Assembly: GCA_949361645.1 (NCBI GenBank)
Contig: OX442437.1
Location: 5,164,026-5,228,025 of the forward strand
Reading direction: 5' to 3'
DNA length: 64,000 nucleotides
Origin: Spongilla lacustris
Taxonomy: Eukaryota; Porifera; Demospongiae; Spongillida; Spongillidae
Shown: positions 1 to 11,377 of the stretch, piece after piece
Numbering within the stretch: the stretch's first letter is position 1
How the letters are laid out: every line of letters starts with the position of its first letter
Made by a program: the position numbers and the translations under genes
The notes under the pieces: model-generated
Told to the model about the DNA's origin: nothing
Database searches by the model: none
Seen by the model: the letters and a program-made list of their open reading frames with translations, nothing else

Positions 1-15
1 GGGTTCCGTGCAACT

Positions 16-64
16 ATGGGTAAAAGTTCCGCATACGATCAAGAATTGCGGAACTTTTACCCAT
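16..64. repeat. Short hairpin with GGGTAAAAGTTCCG arms
   Basis: Two 18-base arms (16-33 and 47-64) are perfect reverse complements around a 13-base loop. The same core (GGGTAAA-GTTCCG) recurs as a hairpin near 61.99-62.03 kb, so this looks like part of a small palindromic repeat family rather than a unique structure. Confidence 0.75.
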
Positions 65-73
65 GCATACTGT

Positions 74-137
74 TAGTTGGGCGTAGCCCGACCTTCGCGT
101 ATTGGCGGATACGCGAAGGTCGGGCTACGCCCAACTA
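74..137. repeat. Perfect 29-bp inverted repeat hairpin
   Basis: Arms 74-102 and 109-137 pair perfectly around the 6-base loop TGGCGG. A shorter match to the arm (GGCTACGCCCAACTA) lies at 9920-9934. This is probably a foldback or MITE component; no coding content is seen. Confidence 0.8.
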
Positions 138-340
138 GCATATACTGTTACATGTAGTCATTTGAGTTGCATACGACAAATCGCCCGGAAGTTGCCCCGT
201 GTATGCCAGCCTTTAGACTCGCAACTCGCAAGGCAGACCTATATGTACTTCATTATTGAACGGGAACACAAACTGGGCTATATCCATGTTTCTATGCAAT
301 TATGCTATGTTTTGTGGATGAAAAATTGCAAAAGTTGCAA

Positions 341-446
341 AGCGGCTGGGGCTTCGCCCCAGACCCCGATGGGGGAGCTTACAGCGCTCCCCCATACCCC
401 CTAGCTGGGCGAGAGGGGGCTACGCCCCCTCCTGCTCCCACCCGCG
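341..446. repeat. GC-rich triple-hairpin interspersed repeat, copy 1
   Basis: Three short GC-rich hairpins sit in a row (GGGGCTTCGCCCC type, GGGGGAGC...GCTCCCCC, GAGGGGGC...GCCCCCTC). A near-identical copy lies at 3404-3522. It is an interspersed repeat of unknown class. Confidence 0.65.
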
Positions 447-1331
447 CTCTTAATCAGTTCCACCTTATTGCTTTCCCGAACCCCCCCGTCTCCCGATCAG
501 CCTACGGGCCTGTATCCCCCACTCAGTCTCGTCCGTTCGCGTGCCATCGCTCCATTTGACGTGTAATCGTCTTTGGGACCAACGCCAGTCACTTCTACCA
601 CCTTCCTTCTATTTGGAGTTTTTTTGCGATACATCCATCAACTTCGGCACCGTTTGCCAGTGCGCCATTTTGTCCACTCGAACTTTGACACTTTGTACCA
701 CCGCATTGGTTTATGTAATCACGAACAAAGGTTGAAACCCCGACCTAGCAAGCATCTAGCTATCAAATGAATATAGGCATAATAAGAAGATATCAACCAA
801 ACAAGTGGTATCCCACTTTAAAAAAATGCTAAACCGCCGTTATGCATCGGGGGATTAAAGATTAATAATATGCAACCGCAACGCGGAACTGAAACAACAG
901 ACAACATGTTATGCGGAACTTAAACAACGCAGAACTGAATTTAAAGTACTTACTGGCAACAATTCAGAACTGAAACAATAGGTAACAATGGGCAACAATT
1001 GGAACTGGAAAGAACAAGCTAGATAAGATCGCCAAGTTAATAAAACATGCTAACAACAATCAGAGAGAAAATTAAAATGGGAGGGAGGGTTCGCGGAGAT
1101 GGGCATACTGTAACATTTTCGCGCTGTATGACCGAATAGCATATCAGACTATTCCATTCGGCTGACCAATAACTATAATACATGTATGAGAATGTGAGAT
1201 GTACAGCTTTGGGATATAGATGTAACAACAGATTGATAATTTGGGCTTTCATTTCATATAATATGCTTATATTACACCATCTTTAGATTAAAATAATTAG
1301 CACCATTTAAGCTGCATAGCGCATATGACAC
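447..1331. other. Intergenic, no gene recognised
   Basis: I see no supported gene here. Short ORFs do not look coding. Between about 880 and 1015 there are degenerate repeats of GCGGAACTGAAACAACA-like units. Confidence 0.5.
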
Positions 1332-1377
1332 ATGTATGGCTTAATTGAAATAAATTGCTTTTTTTTTTACACCATAG

Positions 1378-2384
1378 CAACTTCAGCTTTACCCTTAAAT
1401 GAGGACTTGAAAATTCATACGGATGCTCCTCAGCATTCTGGAATCAACACAGCATTTATTTTCACTGGCAGGTGGGAATTTCTTAAGATCCAATTTCCCT
1501 ATTTATTTGCAAACTTGAAAGGGAATGGAGGTGTGCTCGACAAAATCGTATACGTGATGATGAATTATAAGAATGATACACATGACAACCTTGTGCGCCT
1601 GAAAAATGTCGTCAACAGGTTATCAGGACAGGACATACTAAGTATGGACTACATGGGCCACCCCCCAGGCTATGTTCTTCCTAAAGGCCATCCTCTTCAT
1701 GATGGCCTGTATGCTGCAGCATACATGAACGTACTACAGGATATTACACAAAATCCCACTAATAGATACTTCAAGATAGATGATGATGTAATATATATTC
1801 ATCCAGGAACATTTGAAAATATGATTATCAGGGAAAACACATCTTGCACAATCCGATTTGCAAATATTGCAGGTGCAAACTGGAGATGTAGTTACATCCA
1901 CCAAACAATGGGTTTGTACAATGATAGAAATCTTAATCCAAATGGACTCCAATTTGGATTTTCTCCTCTTGCAGACTGTGGTTGGCATTCAGCAGAATGT
2001 GCCAAGTTGTCACTGAACACGTTCTTGTCCTTACACAAGAAACAGCAGCTGAATAGATATCTCTTTGACACCGTCTTTTTGGAAGACAAGAGACGATTTA
2101 GTATTAACTTCTTCATGATTAGCAACAGAACCATAAATCGCAAAGCACTTGCCGAATCATTGCCGATTTATAACGATGATGAGGAATGGTGGACAGTGAG
2201 GTATGTACAGAAGATTGATCCTCATTGTGTAGTTGGAAGCTCCCTTGTTGTCCACTTCTCCTACCACACTACCATCAACACGTTGCTGAAGGATACTAAT
2301 CTAATCAAGGAGTTTGAGCACATTGCGTACGGAGAGCACAAAAATTTGCCAGAAGATTTACGGGAAGCACTTCAAATTCATTGA
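1378..2384 (+). CDS. Putative DxD glycosyltransferase-like protein, probably a terminal exon
   Basis: A single open frame of about 335 codons with a DDD motif in the context FKIDDDVIYI, as in the metal-binding DxD loop of GT-A fold (GT31-like) glycosyltransferases. Later it has WHSAECAKL and a conserved-looking tail with CVVGSSLVVHFSYH. The frame stays open upstream to an ATG at 1332, giving a hydrophobic leader. However, bases 1359-1377 are a T-run followed by CACCATAG, a textbook 3' splice site, so I take the exon start at 1378 with upstream exons not identified. Outside the DDD loop I cannot place the protein in a named family. If real, it would act on sugar nucleotides in the secretory pathway; that is inference. 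Confidence 0.5.
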
Positions 2385-2760
2385 ATAACCATTTGCATAA
2401 CGATGCCAACCCAAATTTCTGGTAACCATATAAGGAACAAGTTTTTATAGGTATAGCTTGAAAGGAACTGCAAAAATTGCTCTTAAACGTTGTAATGATG
2501 ATTTATGAAGGCATACAATACTCCTCTTACCTTTTTTCATTTACAAATGCAGCTAGAAATCGGCGGTCACCAGGCCAGTAAAGGTTATGTATAAGCATGT
2601 GTTCGATCGCTATGATCTAGGACGAGCCTGCATGAAGATCGTAAAGGTTTTTAATATGCACGGCTGTCTTATACGTCCCCATAGGTTCCGATGCCAGTAG
2701 ACCGTCGAGATGCCGCTACGCTTCTGCCGATAATTCACCAACATATTGCACCGGGGCGGG
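2385..2760. other. Intergenic, nothing recognised
   Basis: I see no gene or clear repeat between the glycosyltransferase-like frame and the G-run repeats. Confidence 0.4.
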
Positions 2761-2763
2761 TTT

Positions 2764-3050
2764 AGGGGGGGGGGGGGGCAGTGGCGGATCTAGGGGGGGG
2801 GGGGGGGGTAGTGGCGGATCTAGGGGGGGGGGGGGGGGCAGTGGCGGATCTAGGGGGGGGGGGGGGCCCCCTTCCGGACGGCTCATTAAATATTCATGAG
2901 TGCATTTTGCGTACGGCGAGTGCCGCGGTTAGCTACAGCGCGGATACATGTACTGACATGGGCGGGGGGGGGGGGGGGGGGGGGGGGGCACCAAGGGCAC
3001 GTGCCCCACCTTCCGGACGACTCATTAAATATTCATGAATGTATTTTGCG
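2764..3050. repeat. GGCGGATCTAG plus G-run tandem units and duplicated flank
   Basis: The motif AGTGGCGGATCTAG followed by long G-runs is repeated three times. It continues into a C-run and a segment (TTCCGGACGGCTCATTAAAT) that recurs near 3011 after another long G-run. The GGCGGATCTAGG string resembles termini of hAT-type DNA transposons; a related GGCGGATCCAGG occurs at 63295 next to hAT coding sequence. This is probably a pile-up of element ends. Confidence 0.6.
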
Positions 3051-3403
3051 TACCGCGTGCGATTTATAACCGCACGAAGCTCAGCTAGCTTTTAAATCTT
3101 TTTAGTACATACTGATCTCCGCTTCTTTTCAATACGCACGTTTGCAAATATAATCGTAATCATACTTTATAATTGGCCCTTCCCGTGCGCGTGCACATGT
3201 ACATGTATCAGCGCTGTAGCTATATTTTTTGGCCCACAAATTTCAGTTTAAAAGTACGAACGCTATAAACTCGTACTTTGGTAGTTGCTACAATTCATAT
3301 GTGAAAAAATACGTGCATTGCACACGTATAAACAATATAGCTACTATTTAACAGGCCTGCTTATTTTGCGTAGTTTTCGAAGCTTTTTCAACGCAAAACG
3401 CGT

Positions 3404-3524
3404 TGGCTTCTGGGGCTCCGCCCCAGGCCCCGATGGGGGAGCTTACAGCGCTCCCCCACACCCCCTAGCTGGGCGGGAGGGGTGCCCCCTCCCGCCCCCT
3501 CCCCGAGGCGGGGCCTCTAATTGT
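3404..3524. repeat. GC-rich triple-hairpin repeat, copy 2
   Basis: It closely matches 341-446: the same GGGGCTCCGCCCC hairpin, the CCCCGATGGGGGAGCTTACAG segment and the GGGAGGGG/CCCCTCCC arm. It directly abuts the left end of the large foldback element. Confidence 0.65.
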
Positions 3525-4231
3525 GCCCCCTCCCGCAAAACCTATGTTATTAAAAATTCATCCAGTGACTTATTACGCTATGATGATCGATACACCAGCG
3601 CAACGATCCTAGGTGGATTATAAATGTCCCAGCCCACATGCAGGATGTAGTTAAATATTCTGATCTATATCGATCGGAATAATGGACCCTTTGCTCTGGA
3701 GTAAAAACCACAGCGGTTGCCTAGAGACCTTGTGTCACGTTCGCGGACCTTTGCGTAATAAATAGGCAACGCTCGTAGTCATTCCTTCCCGCTCGGACAG
3801 AGTCTGACATACCCGGAGCCTTTTAAAATGGATGGCTTTAAAAAGGCTCTGGGTATGTCAGACTCGGTCAAATGTACTGTTGGCAGCGTAGTTTGATCAG
3901 GAACTGGATCGGCCGAAGGATCAATGTCCGAGCGGGAAGGAATGACTCCGATCATTGCCATTTTATTACGCAAAGGTCCGCGTACGTGACACGATGTCTC
4001 TAGGCAACCGCTGTGGGTTTTTACTCCGGACGTGACGTTTATCGTACTTCCGATCTTTCATGCAAAGGGCCATTATTCCGATCGATATATAGATCAGAAT
4101 ATTTAACTACATCCTGCATGTGGGCTGGGACATTTATAATCCACCTAGGACCGTTGCGCTGGCGTATCGATCATCATAGCGTAATAAGTCACTGGATGAA
4201 TTTTTAATAACATAGGTTTTGCGGGAGGGGG
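3525..4231. mobile_element. Large foldback (MITE-like) element, copy 1, with nested arms
   Basis: About 700 bp of near-palindrome. Outer arms 3525-3683 and 4081-4231 are reverse complements, starting CCCCCTCCCGCAAAACC. Inner arms continue to a centre at about 3838. The left inner arm lacks about 33 bp (GATCGGAAGTACG...) that the right arm keeps. The inner part is the same family as 8900-9366, which lacks these outer arms. There is no transposase, so it is non-autonomous. The layout fits either an inner element inserted in a palindromic site or an older full-length version. Confidence 0.8.
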
Positions 4232-4432
4232 GTCATAGAGCTCGCGTCTACGTCATCCGGAAGTAAACATTACATCATTGCATAACGGACGAGAACGAAC
4301 GTCGAAAGAAAACAAGATGGGACATTTTTTTACATATAACAAAATAAGAATAACATTCAAGACACAAAAAAAAAAATGCTAAAGCCTATTGCATAATTGT
4401 AGGAAGTGATGCCCCATCGTCAAAGCCTACCA

Positions 4433-5492
4433 GTGTTGCCGCGATTAAGCACTTGCCCGTAATCGTTTTAATCGCGATAAATCGCGATGTAGGAATTTAA
4501 TCGCGATATTTAATCGGCGATGCAATAACCATTAATAAATTTTTAACAAACAAATCTATGTTAGAACGATGGCGGTGTCGAAGAAAGAAACTAAACCAAT
4601 ATATGTGCCACAAAAAGATGATGTGGAAACTTGCAAACATCCTTCAGTCGTGCAGGATGTTCGAGCCTTTATTCTTAAAGACATGCAAGCACGATGGGAC
4701 CCAACAGACATCTTGCTAGGTATGGGGGCTATAACGCACCCAGCCCGACCCAGGGCATAAAAGTTTGTCATGGCTAAATGCAGAAAAGAAACAAGCCATA
4801 AGTGATCAGTTGCGAAGTGAAATGTTTGCCATTTCGCATCTTGATGATGCTGGTACAGCAGGAGCAAGTGCCACAATCACTGTAGAGCCGGAGGCTACTG
4901 AGCCACCAGCAAAACGCAAAGTTGAAGCAGATGAGAATTTCAATGCATGGTCAGATAATACTGAAATACCTGAACATGAACCTCTTCATGCTCTTGGTGA
5001 TAGCATAGAAGATGAATTGCAGAGATATCTGAAGGAGGTGGAAATAAACATGACCCTTTGATGTGGTGGAAATGTCGGGAAAAATCTTTTCCAATTATTT
5101 CAAGACTAGCAAGGAAGTATTAGGCGATCCCAGCATCAACAGCTCCCTCAGAAAGAGTTTTTTCAACAGCCAAAAATATATTGCAGAAAAAAAAAGATGG
5201 AGACTTTTACCAAATAGGCTCAGTAAATGCATATTTTTTAAGAAAAACTCTGTAGCATACGCTTAAAATTAACCATGTATACATGTGATTGATTTGAGCT
5301 AGTACTATTAAGCTGCTCTGCAAGCCGAAAGAGATAAAAATTAGAACGATGTAGTATGTTTTACCCGTTCACGTCCGCATACGTTAATGGCGATATGCAG
5401 CATCATTTTAATCGCGATAATCCTTCATCGCCGATATAAGATGTTAATCGCGATATATCGTTAATCACGATTTATCGCGGCAACACGGCGTC
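4433..5492 (+). mobile_element. Degenerate hAT-family DNA transposon
   Basis: The ends share a terminal inverted repeat (left GTGTTGCCGCGATTAA near 4433, right complement ending near 5492) with sub-terminal ATCGCGAT-rich repeats on both sides. Between them lie remnants of a transposase on the plus strand. No clear 8-bp target duplication is visible. The element is dead: the N-terminal BED and most of the catalytic domain are gone and the rest is frameshifted. Confidence 0.75.
4569..5215 (+). pseudogene. hAT transposase remnant (C-terminal half, frameshifted)
   Basis: Three successive frames carry pieces typical of hAT transposases. 4569-4760 is a residual segment. 4765-5061 follows a KSLSWLNAEKKQAI block typical of the region before the dimerisation domain. 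About 5052-5215 holds the hAT C-terminal dimerisation signature (DPLMWWK, then APSERVFSTA, then KKRWRLLP) in a frame interrupted by a stop. At least two frameshifts separate them. No functional product is expected. Confidence 0.7.
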
Positions 5493-5499
5493 TGACTAT

Positions 5500-7110
5500 G
5501 CATGGCTTCATGCCATCGGACAGCAACACTCAATGGAGAAACTTCAAACACGATGACGGTCCCTGATTCGTTGTTGTTGAACCCGTATGGTTTGATTCTT
5601 CAAATGTCATGACATGCAAGCCATCATACGATACCCAGAATTATAGGGAACCGAAGCAATGCATGTGTCTCCTACAATGGTGTCCACTATATCTGATGAA
5701 CAGCTGCAGCTGTTCATCAGATATAGTATACAATAATTATCAGACACGTACATGCACAGTCCAGCTTCTGAATCATTCATTCACCGTCGAATGTAAGTCA
5801 GTTATGTAATGCATGCATGCGCACTGCATACAACATGTTATCGAGTTGATCTTCACTAATTTCAAATTTAGGTCTTCCTCTACTTCTATTTCTAATTGCA
5901 GCTAGCTGTACATATGCCATGCATGCTCTACCTGGTTGTTAGTAATTTCACAAGAAAGCGAAACAACTGCTCATGGCCAGAAATTGCATGCCTTCATTAC
6001 TAATTCCTGACGCGTTATGACGTTTTTCCCGTTTCATTACCGTGCACGCGTCCATTGAAATGTATGGAGGATGACACTCTTTTGATCACTGTCACTCAGG
6101 AAAAGATGCCCATGACAAGGAAAAAGAATTTTATGATGAAGAGGATCATAAGGTATACCTCTGTCGTTAAACAAAAAAATTAGCCCTCTTCCTGACGCTT
6201 CCTCATCAGAATTTCAGTGTTTCCATAGACATGTATGGAATTTGATTTTTAAAATGAGGGTTTTTCAAGACATTTATGCTTCCTGACGAAAATCCAAGCT
6301 AGATATCAAAAAGGAAAGACTAACTGCTGTTAGTAAAAGCATTAGGGCTGGAGTGTGACATATTCTAGCGTTCATGACCCTTTTACCCTCGCTTCCCTGA
6401 TCACTTTTATCATTAAGGTTCATATGTCTTTGTAAATACCAATATTCAATAATAAATCGACAAACGCCGCGTGCGTGCCCTGCCGCGATGAAGGTTTTCA
6501 AACAAGAAGACACAAATCACCGACCACGGTATGAATCCTAGCAACGAACGTTCGATACTTGATAGCTTGTTACACATGTGCGTCTGATTTCGACTGTTGT
6601 GCGTGTGCATGGGTGGCAATATAGATGCGATTGTACTTTTTTTTGGTAGTAGGCCTACTCGGCTGCTCCAACATTCTTTTTAAGCCCTAGCTGTAGGGCG
6701 CGATCATGTTTGGAGTGTTTTAGCTACCTATATGTACATGTACATGGATTCTACAACGGCTTGTTTTGGTTGCGTTGGTTTTAAACGATTCGATTCCGGC
6801 TTACTCACCTATATTGCCAATTCTACCACAAGGAGTTCGTGGATGTAATCCCTATAGCAAAGCCACATTTTTGCACCTGCTCTACCTTCATTAATATTTG
6901 TAAGGATGGGCATGTCCTTATACGTGCAAACCTGACGCCATATTTTTGTTCTATTTTTTTGTTGCAACTAATAGTACTTACATATCTGTATCTGTGCGTG
7001 TCTATATATTTTTTCATCTCTGCAGAATGAAAACTACCAATACAGCAAAAAAAAAACCGTTCCACAGAGACGAACCTTATAAGGATATATCACGTGAGGA
7101 ATACATGCGG
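5500..7110. other. Intergenic; holds one perfect 42-bp palindrome
   Basis: No gene recognised. Many small ORFs here lack coding character. The one structured item is the palindrome at 5686-5727, listed separately. Confidence 0.45.
5686..5727. repeat. Perfect 42-bp palindrome
   Basis: Positions 5686-5706 and 5707-5727 are exact reverse complements with no spacer; the centre is CAGCTGCAGCTG and the arms contain ATCTGATGAA. Function unknown. Confidence 0.85.
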
Positions 7111-7154
7111 TAACAACCTACTTTTTTACTATATCCACATGGGGAAGGTGGAAA

Positions 7155-7400
7155 GGGTGACAGCCTTGTGAAGGTGGAGGGAGGTAGTTTTGTGAAGGTG
7201 GAGGGAGGTAGTTTTGTGAAGGTGGAGGGAGGTAGTTTTGTGAAGGTGGAGGGAGGTAGTTTTGTGAAGGTGGAGGGAGGTAGCCTTGTGAAGGTGGAGG
7301 GAGGTAGTTTTGTGAAGGTGGAGGGAGGTAGTTTTGTGAAGGTGGAGGGAGGTAGTTTTGTGAAGGTGGAGGGAGGTAGCCTTGTGAGATAGCCTTGTGG
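7155..7400. repeat. 24-bp minisatellite
   Basis: About ten head-to-tail units with core GTGAAGGTGGAGGGAGGTAG. The 24-bp period is divisible by three, so both strands stay open by chance. Confidence 0.9.
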
Positions 7401-7774
7401 AGGTAGAGGAGAGAGTGCCTTGTGAAGGTGGATGGGAGATATCCTTGTGGAACAGTTGGGAAAAGATAATACATGTAGGGCCTTCTCCCTAGAGATGAGG
7501 AATTTGATAGCACATCCCAGAGGCAGCCACTGGGATATGAATCAAATTAAGTTTAAAGGTTTCTGATGTAGGGTACAGTTAGAAGGAGATAGATCTACGT
7601 GTTACATGCATGTAGATGTAGGACCAAAGAATAATTGTTTAAAGTGGCTACAATTGTCACATCCTGTGGTGTCCACCTTTATTAGTTTGGTTAGAAAAAC
7701 TCCTTGGTTTGGTTGTACACATAGCACAGACACCAGTTGTCTGCCAGGAGAGGAGGCTTACCTACATGACCACC

Positions 7775-7896
7775 TGGTATGGACCAGGGACTGGACACAA
7801 AGTTTTGCATCTCATGGACTGTGCCAGCCACCCTTCCAACATGCACCTGGTGAAAAACTTCAGCAACAACTCAAATGGAAGGCTTTATGTGGTCTA
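7775..7896 (+). pseudogene. Possible SDR (WWOX-like) exon fragment
   Basis: The plus frame reads KVLHLMDCASHPSNMHLVKN and then GRLYVV, resembling the stretch after the cofactor-binding region of short-chain dehydrogenases (LDLASLRSVxxFVxxF...LHVL). It could belong with the SDR-like pieces at 11.38-12.24 kb. Weak evidence; no splice sites confirmed. Confidence 0.25.
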
Positions 7897-8355
7897 GCTA
7901 TATGTACATGGCTCTGCAGATGTATGTAATAGGTAATGTAACAGTTGTGGTGTGGCATTTATATTTATTTGGTTATGTATTGGTTGTGTATGTGTGTGAT
8001 AAATGTGGAAAGTTCAGAAGGTATTACATGTACTAACAGAGAATGTAGCTGACCCAAAATCTTTGTGGTCACCTATTTAATTAGGGTGGTGGCATGTGGT
8101 CATTAGTTATGGCTGTTATGTAAACGTTTCACATGCATGGCCCTCAGGACTAGTACATACTTGTAGTTTCTATCCAGCATCTTTGCCATTGTGTATGAGT
8201 CATGATCACTAGGCTTCATGCCATTGACCATCGATCTGTTCATTGATGACAGATCAGAGCTGCATCATGGCATCCTTTTTTGTGCCATTGCTTTAGTATT
8301 TGTAGGAGTAAAGTAGATAGACAGGTGCATGTATGCATGCCCATGCAAGTCCTGT

Positions 8356-8540
8356 GTCAAGTGTGTGTATGTGTGAGTGTGTATGTGTGTGTATGTGTTT
8401 GTGTATGTGTGTATGTGTGTATGTGTGTGTGTGTATTTGCATGTACATGTGTGCGTATGTGTGTGTATTTGCATGTACATGTGTGTGTGTGTATTTGCAT
8501 GTACATGTGTGTGTATGTATGTGTGTGTGTATTTGCATGC

Positions 8541-8588
<48 letters not shown>

Positions 8589-8628
8589 TTGCATGTACAT
8601 GTGTGTGTGTGTGTGTGTGTATTTGCGT
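8356..8628. repeat. Compound GT microsatellite
   Basis: (GT)n interrupted by TATTTGCATGTACATG units at least five times. Confidence 0.9.
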
Positions 8629-8899
8629 GCATGGTATTTGCATTTGGGTGTGGGTGCATGTGCATTTCCTTCCAGCCGCTCAATCATAAAAAAGTAGAAC
8701 ACACGGCATAACAAACACACGGCATAACAAACACACACATCTCAGGCCTACTGCCGAATACGTTTATGGCTGTTCATCCTTCTTGTATACCCTAGCCAAA
8801 ATTCCGGCGGAGCTGGATAGAAATGAGTACAGGACTTAACCTCGTAGCAGATATTGGGTCTGGAAACGAGACTGCTATGGAGTGACCTTGCCTGCCAAT

Positions 8900-9366
8900 G
8901 GCCCTTTGCATGAAAGATCGGAAGTACGATAAACGTCACGTCTGGAGTAAAAACCACAGCGGTTGCCTAGAGACATTGTGTCACGTCTGCGGACCTTTGC
9001 GTAATAAAATGGCAACGCTCGGAGTCTGCTCAGACATTGATCCTTCGGACGATCCAGTTCCTGATCAAACTATGCTGCCAACAGTAAGTTTGACCGATTC
9101 TGACATACCCAGAGCCTTTTTAAAGCCATCCATTTAAAAAGGCTCCGGGTATGTCAGACTCGGTCAAGCTTACTGTTGGCAGCAGAGTTTGATCAGGAAC
9201 TGGATCGGCCGAAGGATCACCGTCCGAGCGGGAAGGAATGACTACGAGCGTTGCCATTTTATTACGCAAAGGTCCGCGAACGTGACACAATGTCTCTAGG
9301 CAACCGCTGTGGCTTTTACTCCAGACGTGACGTTTATCGTACTTCCGATCTTTCGTGCAAAGGGTC
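8900..9366. mobile_element. Foldback (MITE-like) element, copy 2
   Basis: Near-perfect palindrome of about 470 bp centred near 9128; it starts GCCCTTTGCATGAAAGATCG and ends with the complement. It is homologous to the inner part of the element at 3525-4231 but retains both inner arms in full and lacks the outer arms. No coding capacity. Confidence 0.8.
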
Positions 9367-11370
9367 CATTGACCCATATACAGTCATTAATCGACGATAT
9401 ACAGTATAATAGGGCCAGGACACAGTGGAGAGTCCAGCTGTGAATATCCGCCGCCATGCGTATGTTAATTCTTTAGCTAGTCAGTGGAAGGCAATATCCA
9501 TAACACACCTCCACGAGAACTTCTAGTATTATCAAAAAACAAGCCAGTCGGCGTCATCGTGGTCAACGTCAGAGCGCGCGCGATGCACATGCAGATAGAT
9601 ATATATACAATACATGTCATATAATTATAATTATAATAATATAGGGACGGAATCGCCCATGCATCTTAACGAGCGAGTCTCGTAGTCACACCTATATATC
9701 ATATTATGTAGTAGCTACTCCACAGCAGCGGTTCTATTAGCTCGACCTTCGCTATCCAGTTGAAGTTCGATGTTGTACGTCTGGCTAGCGAGACTAGCGT
9801 ATACCAAGAATTAGATTGATAGCGAGTGTAGAGCTATTACATTGTATATCCACAATACTATCAGATGGGTACAAATCTTGGTATAGGCCTAGGCTTGATA
9901 CCCGACCCGCCGCCAAAAGGCTACGCCCAACTACTATACAATGGATCAAAATGGTTAAATAACAGATCACGAGACCTCTAGAATGCATCCTATGGCAGGG
10001 GCACGAGTACAACTAAATGTTTTGAGTTGCGCATGCGTATGCTTAGATCACTAAAATCGACGATAGCTGTAGTTTGGAAGGATTTTATGTAACAGCGATG
10101 CCTATTCCTAACTTCCCTGCCATGCAGACATACAATGCATTTATTAAAAGACAATAACAATAATATATTTTAATAAATTAATTAGCAGTTTTAATAACGT
10201 GATAAATCTCTAAAGTACCTAGTGAGTTTAATGGTGCAATTAGATTTTTTTAATCACAATCGTACGCCGAGTTATGCATCGATGTCCACAATTTCTGGAC
10301 ATGTTCAGCGGCAACTGTGTCTGCAACCTGAGTAGCACCACAACTGGCATGGCATGCAAGGCACCTGCAAGAGAGCAAAATATTTGCCGCATGCCCACAA
10401 CATAATTCAGCTAGTGGGATCGTTTCCGCGAAAAGGGACATGCATTATATGTTATAAAAATGCCGCATTACGTTTGAATTAATTGCTATATCAGGTAACG
10501 CTATTAACTTCCTATTTTCAAAACGTGTCTTTATGGCGAAATACATTTTGGGGACCCCAATGCAAGGGTAGGCACTGCGGAATCCGTGATTTTAGACCGT
10601 AAAATCCTAGACATCAGAATATTTCTTTTCTGTTTGCAACATGATTTTTGAAATGTTTATTGACACCATTTGGTAAAAACGATCTGGTAGCTTCATTGTG
10701 CTTCATTATGGCATTCAGAATGACTGCGGTTAATTTACAAACACGCACCGTATTTATTAAGTGTTGTTCAAATCGAATATCAGTAGTTTTCTGCCCACAA
10801 TTGTCGACTCTAAAACGCTGCGTCTCCTCCAAGATAAGTACTCTCTCCAATTCATCCTTCTATCTTTGTACGAAGTTTCATAAAGATTTGACGAAGCGCA
10901 GGGTATACCTTCTACGATCAGCCAGTTACCGAACATCATTGGATCGATACATCCAATGGTACTATACACTAGGATTTAACTTGATGAAAACTATCATTTT
11001 TAATATCGTAACTTTTGAGTTTGGATCCGATCACTAAAAATGTCGGAATTCCTATCTGAGACTGAATTTTCAGAGTCAAAACATAGCTCGGTATCTTCAG
11101 GCTAAGGTTTTTGGTTTACAACTCAAATTCTTTCTATAGATAGCTCATTATAGTAGCTTTATATGGAATGTTTGAACTCTTAAGTCCAATTCGTTGTGAA
11201 GTTAGGTTTGTTTTTATAAGGTTTTTGATATAGAATATAATTATAATATCATAATTATACATGTACATGTATAGTGCGCACTGCCGGACAGTTCAAATTC
11301 TATGGCAACAGCAAACTATACAATGTTGGTATTGACTGCATAGCAATGTCCTTGGGACCTTGTCTCACTA
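9367..11370. other. Intergenic, nothing confidently recognised
   Basis: AT-rich DNA. A partial match to the hairpin at 74-137 (GGCTACGCCCAACTA) occurs near 9920. The ORF of about 129 codons at 10648-11037 overlaps ORFs on the other strand and shows no motif I recognise. Confidence 0.4.
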
Positions 11371-11377
11371 CTCTTAG

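Noticed and set aside
1..137. Hairpins considered as bacterial terminators
   Set aside because: Clearly animal DNA, no T-tract; a repeat family explains them better.
10648..11037. 129-codon ORF
   Set aside because: No recognisable motif, Ser/Cys/Phe-rich, overlaps equally long antisense ORFs.
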